From NCBI GenBank assembly GCA_003117195.1, contig BDSI01000097.1, forward strand, positions 418,788 to 482,787: a stretch of DNA of 64,000 bases, given 5' to 3'. Source of the DNA: Eudorina sp. 2006-703-Eu-15 (taxonomy: Eukaryota; Chlorophyta; Chlorophyceae; Chlamydomonadales; Volvocaceae). The position numbers and the translations under genes were made by a program. The notes under the pieces are model-generated. The model was not told the origin of the DNA and ran no database searches. It was given only the letters and a program-made list of their open reading frames with translations. Shown here piece after piece: positions 1 through 14,579 of the stretch. Every line of letters starts with the position of its first letter. The first letter of the stretch is position 1.

Positions 1-2393
1 CCAGATGGCCGCTACGAACTCCAACAATACCTCGGCCAGCACCCCGCATCGGGCGGGCAGGAACAGCGGCCTGCCAGGGCCGCCGCTACCGGGCGCGGCC
101 TCTGGTACAGCGGCGACGGCGTTTGGGCTGCCAGCCGCAGCGGCCGCAGCCGCAGCCGTGCCAACCGCCGCAGCTGCAGCTGCGGCGGCGGCGGCGGCAG
201 CAACGACCGTCGTCGGTGCCACGGGGCCGCCCCGCAGTGACGTCAACGTGTGCGAGCTTACGCTCCGGGGCGCCGTTTCGGCAGCGTTCTCAGCCGCCAT
301 CAAGTCGCGGAGCAGCCCTGTTCGGTCTGCTCGGGGACTGGGGACCCCCGGCCGGAAGGCCAAGGCGCATGTGCCCAACAGCCCGCCGACCCCCGGCTCG
401 GCAGGAGCGGCCGCCCCATCCGCGCGGGGAACAGAAGCTGTCACGCCGCGCGGCCCGGGACGCGGCCCTCTGGCCACTGGCACCGCAGTCGGTGAGGCGC
501 GCGCGTCCAAGCACACGCCCGCCCGCCGGTCCTGCACGGGCGCGTCGATAGAGGCGGCCGTCGCGGCCGCCGCCGCAACGGCCACCATTGCAGCCATTGA
601 TCGCAACGGCGCGACGCCCGGCCGCGCGCGACGCCTCGCGACGCTCGGTACCGCGGCGGGTGCGGCTGGCACGCCGGGCCGCAACCGTGGCGGCGCTGAC
701 GACCCCGGTGCAGCACCGCAGCCCGGCCACGGCCCCGCCGGCCGCAGTGTGGCTACAGCGCGAGTGCCCCCGGTGGTCCCCCACCTACGAGTGGACACCA
801 GCCAGCGGACCGACGACGAGGGCGGGTGGCAGGGCTTCCAGCACTTTCGCATGGGCACGGACGCCGGCACAGGGGCGGATGCACGGCCGGCGACGACCGG
901 GGCCGGAAAGGCCCGTGACGTGAGGGCGGTGGACGACGTGACGCTCGCCATGCCCCCGTCGCCGATGGCAATAACGCCGGACAGGGGCGGCGGAGCCGGC
1001 GGTGCGCGGCCGGCGGCGACGGGGACTGCGGCGATGTCACCCGGGGCCGCCAAGCTCACATCGCATCCGCTGGGGGATCTCTACGGCGGCCCGAGCCGGT
1101 GGGGCCTTGAGGGAAGGGTGCGGTGCGCGGGTATGTGCACTGTGGGCGGCGCTGCATGTGCACTGTGGGGGGGCGCTGCACGCGCACTGTGGGGGGCGCT
1201 GCACGTGCACTGTGGGCGGCGCTGCACGTGCACTGTGGGCGGTGGGCGGGGTTCGGAAGGGCCCCGGGACTTCCGGCACGCGGCAGGTTGGGTTGTGCGG
1301 TCGAAGGCGGGCGCGATGCGAGTACTACACACTGTATGGGTAAACGGTGGTGGTCACCGTCTTGTGGAGACGGAATGATGGGTCGGGTTCGTGTCAGAGA
1401 GCCCCCTGCGGAATCATCACAGGACTGCATGGTCGGGGGTCTGCCCGCGCGCATCTCATTTGGCTGTGGCCCACACTACCGCCGTGGTTATTAGCCCTCA
1501 CCCAGCACATCGGCAACCCGTTTGCCGCCCTGGGCAAGTCCCAAGCCCAATTCGCACGGACAAATCCTTATGTGCGCTGCAGGCCCGTCGCTGCTGCTTC
1601 ACGCATCCCCACCCCCGGCAAGGCACGATCGAAGTTGCCCGGCGCGCCCGGTGCCGCCCCTTCGGGCGCGCCCCGCGCTGGCGCTGCGCTGGTCAGCCTC
1701 GAGCCCTGCAGCGAGGACGACTGGCGCGGCCTGCCGGCGACGCTGCAACACGCGTTTCCGCTGGAGGTGCTCAATGGCCACCTACGTGGGTTGGCCCAGG
1801 TCCTCGGCGCCAGGTGCGGTTCATGATGACGTGTGTGACGCGGTGCGAGAGCGTCGCCGCGGTCCCTTCCCTGGCCCTGGGGCGCCCTCTCGGTGGCCTG
1901 TCCCTGTCCTGTTGTTGGCTCATGCGGTCGAATCGAACCACACCTCCAGTATCGAGTCGAACTGTCCCTCCAGTATCGGAGCGAACCGTGCCTCAAACCA
2001 TTGCTCCTCTGTTACAGTGGGCCCAGCCGGGTGATTGGTGACAGCCTGCGCCTCCGCACCATCAGTGAAACGGTAGTGTACGTCTGGAATCGTTTGTTTG
2101 TGTTGGGGATCAGTTAAACGGTAGTGTACGTCTGGAATCGTTTGTTTGTGTTGGGGATCCCGTCTCCACGTGACCTTCGCACGGCCCCATACGCACGGTC
2201 CCTTCCCATCAGGCTCGCGCCCGGCGACACGGCCGGAGGCAAGACCTTCTCAGCCGCCGACGTGGAAGCCCTGCCGCTCAGCAGCATGGATGCCAGGCGG
2301 TTCCTCAACACACTCGTGAAGTTGGGGCGTTGCCAGGTCGTAGGTGGTGGGGGCATCGGAGGAGGCGCGATGTTGTACCGACTGACATGCTAG
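1..2393 (+). CDS. SKA1-like kinetochore protein, 3' part (5' end outside window)
   Basis: Two coding exons join cleanly, 1583-1813 and 2213-2393 (GT-AG intron, arginine codon split AG|G), giving a C-terminal domain that ends at TAG 2391-2393. The segment (SLEPCSEDDW..., then GGKTFSAADVEAL, RRFLNTLVKLGRC and a Gly-rich turn before LYRLTC) has the layout of the microtubule-binding winged helix of spindle and kinetochore-associated protein 1: a basic helix, a short strand with acidic residues, an FxxxLxxLxxC helix and a terminal GGG-x-YR strand. That family role (chromosome-microtubule attachment) is known; the assignment here is by eye. Upstream, an open frame from the window edge to about 1100 is Ala/Pro/Gly-rich and disordered and is probably an earlier exon of the same gene. 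A donor near 1098 gives the right phase but is weak. The intron after it holds GTGCACTGTGGG-type tandem repeats (1130-1250). Confidence 0.5.
2061..2156 (+). repeat. Tandem duplication of a 48-bp unit in the last intron of the SKA1-like gene
   Basis: Positions 2061-2108 and 2109-2156 are two adjacent, nearly identical 48-bp copies containing ACGGTAGTGTACGTCTGG. They lie inside the intron 1814-2212, so they do not affect the protein. Confidence 0.85.
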
Positions 2394-3320
2394 CGCGCGC
2401 GCACCGCACGGGTCCGCAGGCAGCGGCAGGGGCTGCCCGATCCACTGCCACTAGGATCAGCTATTGAGTAGTGGTCGTTCTGATGCTTTGGTGACGTTTG
2501 GACGGACGGCAGGGCGACGACTTGGTGGCAGGAGCTGTGCAACTACAGTAGCATGAGTACGCAGACGCCGCAGTGTGGGTGGTAGCCTGGCTTTGTCCTT
2601 CCCTCTGATTGCTTGTCTGGGTCCAGTACATCGGTCGGGACCGTCGATCATCTTGATGCAGCAGGATTAATGCGATTTTTTTCTCCAGTCACATGCCGTG
2701 GAACTAGTAGGGACGCCGGCGTGCTGGGGTGGGATGACGTTAAGGAGGCGTATTCTTGCCCGTAAACGACCCCGACTGATGGTCAAGTCCGAAAAGAGGG
2801 CGTACTAGATCACCCCAACCTTCGTGCTTGTTGCTGTTTGTCGAACACATTCCCCCGACTGACTCTGCACCGGCATCGTGCTGTGATTCCCTGGAGTACT
2901 CAGCTCAAACATGATTGCCCGGCTTCACAAATTTGCCCGCTATTGTGAAATTATGAAGTACTGGCCATGAGCGGGTGGCGTTCTGATGCCTGCGGGCCCT
3001 ATGTGATCGTGCCACCTGGCCATGTGTACTTAGTATCGTGAGCCGGGATGCTGCCCACAAGCCCATCACCCTAAACATGCAATTTTCGTCCAGCTTGGTT
3101 GCCGTTAAGCGTGTGAAGTCCCCAATGCCAGATGCTGCAGCATTCAGTGTTCAAAGCCTCCAGAATCCTTACTTAAATTACCGTGCGCTTAGGACCCAAG
3201 GCTCCGGCTGCCGGCGGCTCGCCCGGTGCGCTGACCCCATTGGCCGCTGATGCGATGTGGGTCAGTGCGTGAGAAATGAATCAGGCAGGAGGCAACGAGG
3301 CAATTCCCTGGGCTGGGGTG
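2394..3320. other. Intergenic, tail-to-tail between the SKA1-like gene and RPS9
   Basis: The two genes converge here. I see no conserved reading frame, tRNA or repeat; it should hold both 3' untranslated regions. Confidence 0.6.
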
Positions 3321-3325
3321 TTACA
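3321..3325 (-). other. TGTAA polyadenylation motif for RPS9
   Basis: TTACA on the plus strand reads TGTAA on the minus strand, 35 nt past the RPS9 stop codon. TGTAA is the usual volvocine poly(A) signal. Confidence 0.6.
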
Positions 3326-3359
3326 GCATTCCGAAGTGCTGCGATGTGAGCACCGTGCT

Positions 3360-5292
<1,933 letters not shown>

Positions 5293-5663
5293 CTTGGCAA
5301 CTCCCCGCTGCCCGTCAAGGAGTTGAAAGAGAGACTCTCAGTCTGAGAGAGAGAACATATGCAGGTACGACATGCACCCTCCTGGAGCCGGTGACCGTTC
5401 TCTGCTGAGACTGAGGTTGATGGCAATCGAAGTTCTATAACCGATAGATAGCGACGGGAACTTGCCATATCTGCCCGCAGTGGTGCCACTTCGGCGGACA
5501 AGGGGTGGTTCAACTCTAACGGTCACGCTGGTCTGCTTACCGAGCTCCGTGGCAGCGCTACCTTTACCATTTCACCGCATTGATCTCAAAATTAATTTCT
5601 TGTCCTTTTCTTATCATCCTAGGGTGGTAGATTCGCTGCTTTTCACCCAACAGTGGGACCCTC
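5293..5663. promoter_or_regulatory. Shared divergent promoter region, RPS9 / lipoyl synthase
   Basis: This 371-bp gap separates two start codons pointing outward. It must hold both 5' untranslated regions and core promoters. No clear TATA element was recognised. Confidence 0.45.
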
Positions 5664-8600
5664 ATGGCGTTCGCTACCACCAGCATGCTGCGCGCTAGCG
5701 CGCCGTGGTTGGCTCATCAAGTGCAGCAATTGGCGGGAGCGGCTGGGCTGTTGCTGTCATCACCAGCGTCTGCGTGCCTGCGACCCGGCCATGCGGGCGT
5801 CACGACCGCGGCTGGGATAGCCCAGGGGCCTGCTGAGGCCGCTGTCGCGGCGCAACCCGCTGCTTCCACTTCCAGCCAGCACCAGCCCGCGGTCTTGGCG
5901 GTGGAGACGCTCCGGAGGAAGCTGGCCCAGGGTATGTTTTTCCAGGCCCAACCAACACAGCTTGCACACATCAGGAACCCGCTAAGTTGGGGGAGCTCAC
6001 GGGCTTGGAAGTGGCGAGCCTTGTCCAAACCACCCAACTGGCCATCCTGGGTTTGGGTTTGGTAAAACAATTGGAGCTGGCTGGATCTCTTGGCCCCGCC
6101 GTGGTTCGGGTACATTCACGGACGGGCGCCTGACGGCCGGGTCGTGGGCCATGCGAGAGACATCGGTTCTGATGGGTAGATGCTGGGTTGCAACGAGGAG
6201 TGGCTTGTTTCTCAGCGTGCGATAGTGTCCCGGGCCTGTCCTGGGGGTGGGGTGCGGGTGGGAAGCAATCGGTGGACCCTGTTGGGCTGGGTTGGACCTG
6301 TGGGCCACGAGACAGGAAGGATAGCCTCGCACCGCCTCCCGTCACCACTACAACATCATCGGGTGGGCTTCTCACTAACCATCGCCAACACATTCGCCAC
6401 TATGCCTAGCACCGCCACCACCGCGTGGTCAGCGGGCCGGCTGGCCACAGCCAGGAGTCGTGTCCAGGGGCCTGGGGGCCGGCCAGGGATTTTTACAGAG
6501 GAAGCGCTTATGGGGTGGGAAGTCCGAAAAGCCTCGCGTTGTCATGGGCGTGGTTGGGAGTGCCAGCCGGGGCGGCTGCACCGCCGCCTCTTTGGTTCGG
6601 GGCGGCTATGGTTTCATAAGCGCTTCAACAGGAAGCGCTGGCGCGTGCGCGGGGCGTGTGCGAACGTGGACTGCTGGTGCCTGATGCCTGGTGCCTACCC
6701 TCCCACCCATGCACCTATCCACTCACCCGTCCACCCACCCACGCATCCATCCGACGCTGCAGGCCCCGATTTCTCTGACTTCCTGACTGGCAAGGAGCTG
6801 GCGGAGAAGTACAGCGTGGAGGCGCCCAGCTGGACGGTAAATGGCGGGGTTCGCGGTGGGCGGTTCACGGTTGGCAGCTGACGGTTGTTACGGTTGCTGG
6901 TTGCCTTGATGCTATAACGGCTGCCGGGTCGGCGACTGGGGTTCGGCCTTGTGAACTGGGTCTGTATCGCCGAACCCCATCGGGCAACTGTCGCCCGACG
7001 CTGCTGGCTTCGTGGATGCTGCCCGGCACGGCAGCATTGGCCTGGGTCCGCCAGCGCGTGGCCCCTGCGCGCTGACAGCGCTCCCCACTCCCGTCCCCGA
7101 CTCCAGCCCGGTCCCTGGCCCCATCCCCTCCGTCCCCCTTCCGTAACACCCTCGCTCTCGGCGGCCTCCTAATTTGCGCTCTGTGGCCGAGCAGGCTAAG
7201 AAGCGCAAGCCGGACTGGATGAAGCGCTCCAAGCTGCCCGGCGGGGAGAAGTACACCGGTGGGTGGGTGGCCGGGCGGGTGGGTGGATGGCCGGGCGGGT
7301 GGGTGGGACCGCTGGCTCGCGTGATTTCATTCCTGTCCGGACTGCTGGAGGGCATGGGGGCGGGCTACGAGGTGGGGAACCCGCGGTGGGCTGCCTGTTG
7401 GTCCAAACGTGCGGCCCAACACACCAACGTTATTGCTCACTCTCACGCCCCCGGGCGAGTTTCTTTGCCCTGACGTATCCTTGGCATCCGAACATCCTCG
7501 CAGCCGCCCTCGCCATTTCGTTCGCCCCTATGTCGCGCGCCTCTTACCTTTCAGTCCGTGAACCTTCCCCGGGGCCCCGGGGCCCCTGGCTGGCTCCCCC
7601 CTTTCCCCCATGTACCGTATTTCAATGGGACGTTCGTCTCTGGCAGCAGCGCAGTGTCAATCTGCCAACCAATCTCCTTAAATCCGCCCCGCACGGACAC
7701 ACAGAGATCGCCCTGGGCCCGTCAGTTCGCCTCTGCCTTACCTTGCGTTGTATCTCATTCCGGGCCGGGGCAGGGGACGTAATGCGGCATGCGGGCATCT
7801 CCGGGCTCAGCTGCGCCCCTGGCATATGTCACGCACTCCTGCTCTGCCTGCCGACGCACACGCAGAGATTAAGGCCAAGCTCCGTGAGTTGAAGCTGGCC
7901 ACCGTGTGCGAGGAGGCGCGGTGTCCCAACCTGGGGGAGTGCTGGGGAGGTGGCGACGGACACACGGCCACGGCCACCATCATGTTGATGGGGGACACGT
8001 GCACCCGGGGCTGCAGGTGCGGACGGACGGACGGGCAGGCGGGTGGACGGGCGGGCGGGCGGGCCGATGGGTGGACGGATGGAGGGGTGGACAGGCGGGC
8101 GGGTGGACGGGCGGGTGGACGTGCACCCGGGGCTGCAGGTGCGGACGGACGGACGGACGGTGGGATGGAGTGCGTGGGTGAGTGCGTTTGCGTGTCCCTG
8201 TGTGTTTAGTGAGGAACCCGCACGACACGCGCGCCCAATCCGTGCGTGTCCGTGTGTGTTTCGACACCTGCGCCGGGGGGCGTGTGAGTATGCGTGCGTG
8301 GGTGGGTGGGTGGGTGCTTGGAGAGTAGACCCACGCCTCGCTCCCTCCCCTTGTGCCGCCTGCCAGGTTCTGCGCCGTCAAGACGTCCAAGGCGCCGCCC
8401 CCCCTGGACCCCCACGAGCCGGAGAACGTGTCCAAGGCGATTGCGGCCTGGGGGCTGGACTACGTGGTCCTGACCAGGTACGACGGTACGGCATACGGCA
8501 TACTGTGCACGCGTCCGCCACGTGGCAGGGCGCTGGGTACAGAGGGCCGCTGCCGGTCGTTTGTGGCACGACGCGCGTGTTGTGCCAGCTGCTTCTGCCT

Positions 8601-11600
8601 GAGGACGTTGCGGTTTGCCTTGCCTTGCAAAACCGACAGAAGATTTGCCGGCATCTGGACAATGGCCGGCATCCAGCGATCGTGTCAGCACAGGAGACGT
8701 TCCCTTTTCGATGTGCGGGGTCGGTGTCGACTTTTACCCCATCACACCCCATCGCAAGCGTTTCACTGTGCCGCCCACCCCGCCCATCTGCCCGCGCGCC
8801 GGCGGCGCGTCCCTCGCCGTTTCGTGCCGTACCACGCCGTACCATTGTCGTATCCTGTTCGCGCAGCGTGGACCGGGACGACCTGCCGGACGGCGGCGCG
8901 GCGCACATCGCCACCACCATCCGGCTGCTGAAGGAGAAGACCCGCGGGTCGCTGCTGGTGGAGGCGCTGGTGCCCGACTTCCAGGGCAACATGGACTGCG
9001 TCAAGGCGAGTGCGTTGTGCTGTGCTGCGCTGTGCTGTGCTGTGCTGTGCTGCGGGGGAGGGGGCATCCCGTTCGGACTTACCGGAAAATTATTTCTGCC
9101 CATTCGGTGACGTTTCGCGGTTTCACGGTCTTCATTGACGTACGACAGGGAGGAGGCCCGCCCCTCCGGAACAACTGGTCAAGACCAAACCCTAAACCCT
9201 ACACCCTAAAACCCAAGATGCCTAGGGCGGGTTCCGCCAGTGACACACATCCCGATGTGTGTACAGACAGCGGCTGCGGCCGGGGAGCAGATGCGGCGCA
9301 TCTGCCCAGTACAGCACCGCAGGCGCCTTCTGTCACCTGCAACTGCTCGAAATACAACGGAAACGGACAGTAACGGAAACGGACAGTAACGGAAACGGAC
9401 AGTTAACGGAAACGGAAACGGACACAGTGGCGGACGGAAGCCGCGCAAATGGCAACAGCAATAGTAGCAGCAGCAGCACGCAATGGCCACAGCAGCGGCA
9501 ACTGCATCCACGGACCGCACGTCCATTCACCACATCCACTGGACAACTAACAGGCGCCACGCAGGTGACCTTTCGCCGACGCGTCTGTGTCTGAGATTGC
9601 GACCTCCCTCCGGCCCGCGGCTCCTTCCCTCCGGGCCCCCGGCGGTGCCCTCCCTCCCGCAGGCCATTGTGGACAGCGGGCTGGACGTGTACGCGCACAA
9701 CATCGAGACCGTGGAGCGGTTACAGGTCGGTTGTGGGCGGTTGGCAGTTGGTCATTTGTACGGCCGTGTTGCCGCACGTGATGACCGGGTGCGGGCCCTG
9801 AGGTCTTTTGGGGCTTGAAGCGGGGATGCATGTTTGGGTGGGTGAGTGGGCGGGTGGGTGGGTGCCTGCCCCTCGCTTCATTCACTCCGTGGTTCTCTGC
9901 CCGGTGCTTCCTATCATATTCGAAACATATTGTAATCCTTACATTCCTCAACCCTCTTGTCGTCATGTGCTGCCGTCCAGGGGACCGTACGTGACCGGCG
10001 GGCAGGCTGGTCGCAGAGCCTTCGGACCCTGCAGCGCGCCAAGGAGCTTGGGGCGCAGGTGGGGCTCTCCAAGGGAGGAGGAGGAGGAGGGCGCGGGTGG
10101 GGGCACACCAGGGAGGAAGAGGAGGAGGGCGCGGGTGGAGCGGACTTGCTTGCGGTTTCGCTGTCTGGTTTGGCATGTGAGGGGAGGACAACGGGCTGGC
10201 GGTGGGGCGATAATGATGGTGAAGGTGCTGAACGCCTGGGGACGGTTGGGCGGGGCATCTACGGAGGGTATCTGACAGGCGGCCGAGGGGGCGATTGGCG
10301 CGAGAGGATTGGACCCGGGATCATGTGGCGATGGGATTCGATCCGGGGTTCTTATCCTAGAATCTCAGATTGTGGGCCTAATCCCCGGCCGCATGATCGA
10401 CCCTCATGTCCGACCTGCTGCTAGATTCCAAAGCCCACCGCTCCCCCACCCCAATCCGATCTGGTACCTCCCCTCCGCCCCGGAGGGGAGGTACCAATTT
10501 CCTATATCCCCTCCCGCCAGACCTTTGCGCTGGCAGCAGCGAAGTTTGAATATGTCTACCAGTTTCCTTCCCATACCCCTCCCCCACCCCACCCCGACCC
10601 GGTACCTCCCCTCCCCTCCCCTCCCCTCGACTGCGGCTCAGGTCACCAAGAGCTCCATCATGTTGGGCTGCGGGGAGACACAGCAGGAGGTGGTGGACAC
10701 CCTCAAAGCGCTGAGGTGAGGCCAGGGTGGGCGGGGGGCCGGGCAGGAGAGGGGAGGGCAAAGGGGGGCGGGGGAGGAAAGGGGGAGGCAGGAGAGGGCA
10801 AGGGGAGGGCAGGAGGAGGCAGGGAATAGGGAATGGGCGGGACAGGTACGGAATGGGTGGAGGCTGTCCGAGAGCGCGTCTCTGGCTGCAGAACCCACTC
10901 CCATCGCCCCGGAGGACGTGCCAATTGCTTCGGGGTGCCGTACGGAGGTGAACACACGACGGCTGGAGCTGCGGACCCCGCATGGCATACGGTTTATCCC
11001 CAACGTTTGGCGCCGCCGAGGCGAATGGGGCTCACGTCGCTTGGGGTTGTGGCTGCTTTACAGGTGTAGCAGCTGAACTCGGCAAGAGAAAATCAACTGA
11101 CTTACAGGTGTAAGAAAAAGCACTGGCCATTGGCCTGACTCTGACCCGGGTCCTGGCATGTACATTGAGCCTCGCTTGGCCCTGGAACCCGGGCCCATTG
11201 CCGTTCGCACCCCCATATAGGGCCCACGGGGTGGACGTCGTTACGCTGGGGCAGTACATGCGGCCCACCAAGAAACACATGGCGGTTTCGGAGTTCGTCA
11301 CGCCCGAGGCCTTCAAGGCGTACGAACAGCTGGCGCAGGTACGGCACCCGTCGCGGCGGTCGCCCAACCGCTTCCGGGGGGTCCCCGCTGTCTTGCACCT
11401 TCCCCCCCTGGAGGGCCGGGGAGGGGCGCTACATGACCGCGTGCTGAACAGATCCTAACCCTGGACACCCGGTACAGCCGGTACAGCCGCACTACACCAT
11501 GGCGCCCACCAAGGCCCTGAACTCTTGCCTAGCCTCCCAAGCTGCTAGTTCTGTGGGTACCTAGCCCCCTAGAGAGCCGCCAGCCCTGGGAGCCCCTGGG

Positions 11601-11865
11601 AGCTTCTAGCCCTGTTGTGCCGTCTGTCAACCCGCCACCCGCCAACCGTCTTGCCCACCACGTCCCCTCCACGTCCTCTCCATGCCGTCCCCCTCAGGAG
11701 ATGGGCTTCCTCTACGTGGCCAGCGGCCCCATGGTCCGCAGCTCGTACCGGGCCGGCGAGTTCTACATCACCAACGTGCTCAAGGGGCGAAGGGAGCAGC
11801 AGCAGCAGCAGGGGCAGCAGGGGCAGCAGCAGGGCCAGGACGCAGCTGTGGCCGCGCACGCGTGA
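5664..11865 (+). CDS. LIP1: Lipoyl synthase, mitochondrial
   Basis: Eleven exons: 5664-5931, 6763-6836, 7195-7258, 7866-8016, 8367-8477, 8867-9005, 9663-9725, 9981-10058, 10642-10715, 11221-11338, 11698-11865. They total 1308 nt and encode 435 residues with consistent phases throughout. This radical-SAM enzyme inserts two sulfurs into the octanoyl chain on lipoate-dependent proteins such as pyruvate dehydrogenase E2 and glycine cleavage H protein. The auxiliary-cluster cysteines are C150, C155 and C161 ([12 protein letters not shown]), the SAM-cluster cysteines C181, C185 and C188 (CTRGCRFC), and the C-terminal RSSY is residues 394-397. The first ~85 residues are rich in Ala, Ser and Gln and poor in acids, as expected of a mitochondrial presequence. 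The C-terminus ends in a Gln-rich, low-complexity tail after the conserved NVLKGRR. Intron 6 (9006-9662) needs a GC donor. The symbol follows the usual plant/algal name. Confidence 0.95.
9187..9214. repeat. Short interstitial telomere-like tract
   Basis: About four imperfect copies of CCCTAAA lie in intron 6 of lipoyl synthase. (TTTAGGG)n is the Arabidopsis-type telomere repeat also found in many green algae. Confidence 0.6.
9356..9426. repeat. Minisatellite of a GGAAACGGACAGTAAC unit
   Basis: About four to five imperfect 16-bp copies in intron 6 of lipoyl synthase; the unit shortens to GGAAAC at the right end. Confidence 0.75.
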
Positions 11866-14579
11866 ACGTGCACGTGGGTGACAGGCGCAGGGGGGGGTAG
11901 AATAACAACAGCCAAGGGGCGTGGGACGCAGGGAAAGGGGGGGTGCAGGGGGAGGGGGATGCAGGGAAGGGGGCCGCAGGGGCCGGGGGGCGGGGACGGG
12001 GGTGTGCGTAGCTAGCGACTTGCATGGGCATTGCCATCAGGGGTGGCTTGGCAGGGGTGGCTTGGCAGGGGTACAAGCAGAGGTGTCTTGACTGGGGTAT
12101 AGGCAGGGTGCTCTGATGTACCGTGCCGAAGAAGACAGGACTGGAGGGACGAGGGCACACGGCCGTTTAGTGACTTGACAGTTGCGAGGAGAGGATGGGA
12201 CGGCTCTGCGGGCCCAGACACCTGAGACGACCATAGGGAGCGCCGAGCGGTTTCCAACTGGGGTGGACCGCTGGCAGTGGGGCGTGTGGGGTTGGGCGGG
12301 CTGTTAAACGGAGCAACGAATGCTGGCTGGCCGCCTGGGAAGCTCGGGAGGACTCAGACGTCCGGTGGGAGTTTGCTTGTGTAATGAGGAGTCCAGGGGA
12401 GATGCGGACAAACAAACACACGCTCAGCCTGCATCGGGCGGCGATTTGCTCTTCATGTCACTCGACAGCCGCCGTGTCGGCGTCGCCAGTGTCTTCATAA
12501 CTCGCGGCTCAGCGTTTTTTTTTTGCGCAACAGAAGGCGCGCAGCTTCAACGGCAGAGGCGCAGAGCACGTTATCTGATTTACGGAGAGTCTCAGCAGCC
12601 TGCCTCTGCCGGCATGCACGCCTCCCCCGCGTGCTGACACATGCAGAAGCAGACCGTTACATTCAGATGGTTGCCGTACTATTATTAGGATGTTACAGCG
12701 GACCCCGCGCCGCGCCGTACGCTGTATTGTACGTACAAGATGCGATGCCTGTCCTGGAGTCCCACTCGGCGCCAACCTACTAACCCCCTGGGGTGGCCCT
12801 GTGGGTGGGTGGCCACTGGCCAGGATAACTACCTAAAACGAATCTTGCCGTCCAAACGACGGACCCGCGCAGGGAAGAGCATGCGGACCTCCCCAACACC
12901 CCTGCGCATTGCCTGCACTCTATCCCCCCCTTTTTCCCCCTAAAGACGTACAAGCATCCAATACAATATATCTGGGTAGGAATATTCGAATACATCAACA
13001 TTTCGACAAAGCGAGCCCAGACTGGGTAGATGACCTCATCATGAGGACCACAAGGTTCTTTCAGGCCGCAATACACGGCCAGGTACAGCGCAATAATACT
13101 GGCAACCGCCTCATCCTATCCCCGTCCACAGGTATGAGCCGTTGCATGCCCTCAGACCTTCGTTAACTGTTTTCCTGCTGCCCTCTCGACCGAGTCGTGC
13201 GCTGCCCCCCTGTTGCGCTGCACCCTTCAACGAACATTGCCTGCGGAACATATTACCGACGCGTATACGACGCCACCGTGCGCCGGTGCCTTGCCGAACC
13301 CCATCAGCGTAAGCACAAGGACAGACACATAGCCGATTATGATATGAATTCGTACACGAAGACCACACAAACACACCGACACGCCCCCTTAACACATGCG
13401 GAGAGGAGACGGCCGCTTCCGGTTCTCCGTGTCATTATCCGTGACTCTGCCACAGGGTCGGGTCGGGGACACCCGCAGGCGGCGGTACGGTACCTCGCAA
13501 TCCACCTCCGATACCCCACATGTCACAAGAAGAGGCCCCACTTGCGTGGGGCCTCGTCGCTCGGCTTCGGAGCCCGACAAACTCCAGCCCGCCTTTCCAA
13601 AGCACTCACCCAGCAGCCCGTACATCCGTACACTCTCGACACTTGTAACGAAAAATACCCCAGAAACCCCTTGGCCCGATAACAATAACGTGGGGCTTGC
13701 CGAACGTCCGCCAATTCACAACCGTTCGTTGCAGTTCTATATAGGCTCCCAGTGACCTCTGCTCTTTTCGCCCGCTCAGCATCAAGACAGTCACGCGCTA
13801 CTATTTAGTCAGTCAACAATCAACGGTCGCCCGTCAACCAAGGGGCAATAGCCTCCTCAGGATCCCTGTTCCCCGAAAAGCGAAACCCAACCCAAGGCCC
13901 GGCAGGCCGATCCAGTAGAAGGGTTGCCTGATCAGATCAATCCACGACCTACATGAATGCCCACTGCATCACTCAATCACCCAGGACGCTGAACCCCACC
14001 CCGGAGCTGGGTTCCGACATGCTCCACGTTGGGTGGCCCCCAGGTTGTTGTCTAGCGTCCTAGAACCCCCGGATCCCTCACAACCGAACTGGGCACAGGA
14101 AGACCGGATGCCACCATCTCAGTCCCCACATCACGGGATTGCGGATTCTCCGCAAGGCCCCCTGCCCCGGGTATCCGTCGGCGCTCGCTCAACCCATTTC
14201 TGTTCGGGAGTTCCGTGTTCCGGTGTTTTCGGTTCGTAACCACACAAACCATACCAAGGCCCGTGCATGTGCTGAGCACCCTAGACGATTCCCTCGGAAC
14301 CCACCACGAAGCCCTAGACGATTCCCTCGGATCTCCTTCTTGGGCTACAGCCACAGCGGCGCCACAGACAGGCAAGCACTCTACGCACGCTGTCCACATA
14401 TCCTGAAGAACGCAACGCTGTACGGCAAAACACGTACATCATTGCCGTACTCCCCTCACACCGCCATCAAGCACCTGGAGTCTGTCACCCATCCCCGCAC
14501 GTCCCATCTCGATCTCCACAAAACCGAGCAGAGGCACTGCTGCTGTTAGCAGTTAACGTTGGCAGATGGCTGTTCGCAA
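11866..14579. other. Intergenic, tail-to-tail between lipoyl synthase and DUR1
   Basis: The 2.7 kb between two converging stop codons holds no frame I can assign. A TGTAA at 12380-12384 is a plausible poly(A) signal for lipoyl synthase. The rest probably includes the DUR1 3' untranslated region. Confidence 0.55.
12380..12384 (+). other. Candidate TGTAA polyadenylation motif for lipoyl synthase
   Basis: First TGTAA found after the stop codon, 515 bp downstream; long 3' untranslated regions are normal in volvocine algae. Confidence 0.4.

Noticed and set aside
1130..1250. Coding sequence through the GTGCACTGTGGGCGGCGCTGC-like repeats.
   Set aside because: The repeats are near-exact DNA tandems open in several frames, typical of intronic minisatellite rather than exon.
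7900..9110. A long plus-strand frame (about 355 codons) overlapping lipoyl synthase exons.
   Set aside because: It runs through GGACGG microsatellite DNA and lies out of frame with the lipoyl synthase exons; it is a GC-driven shadow.
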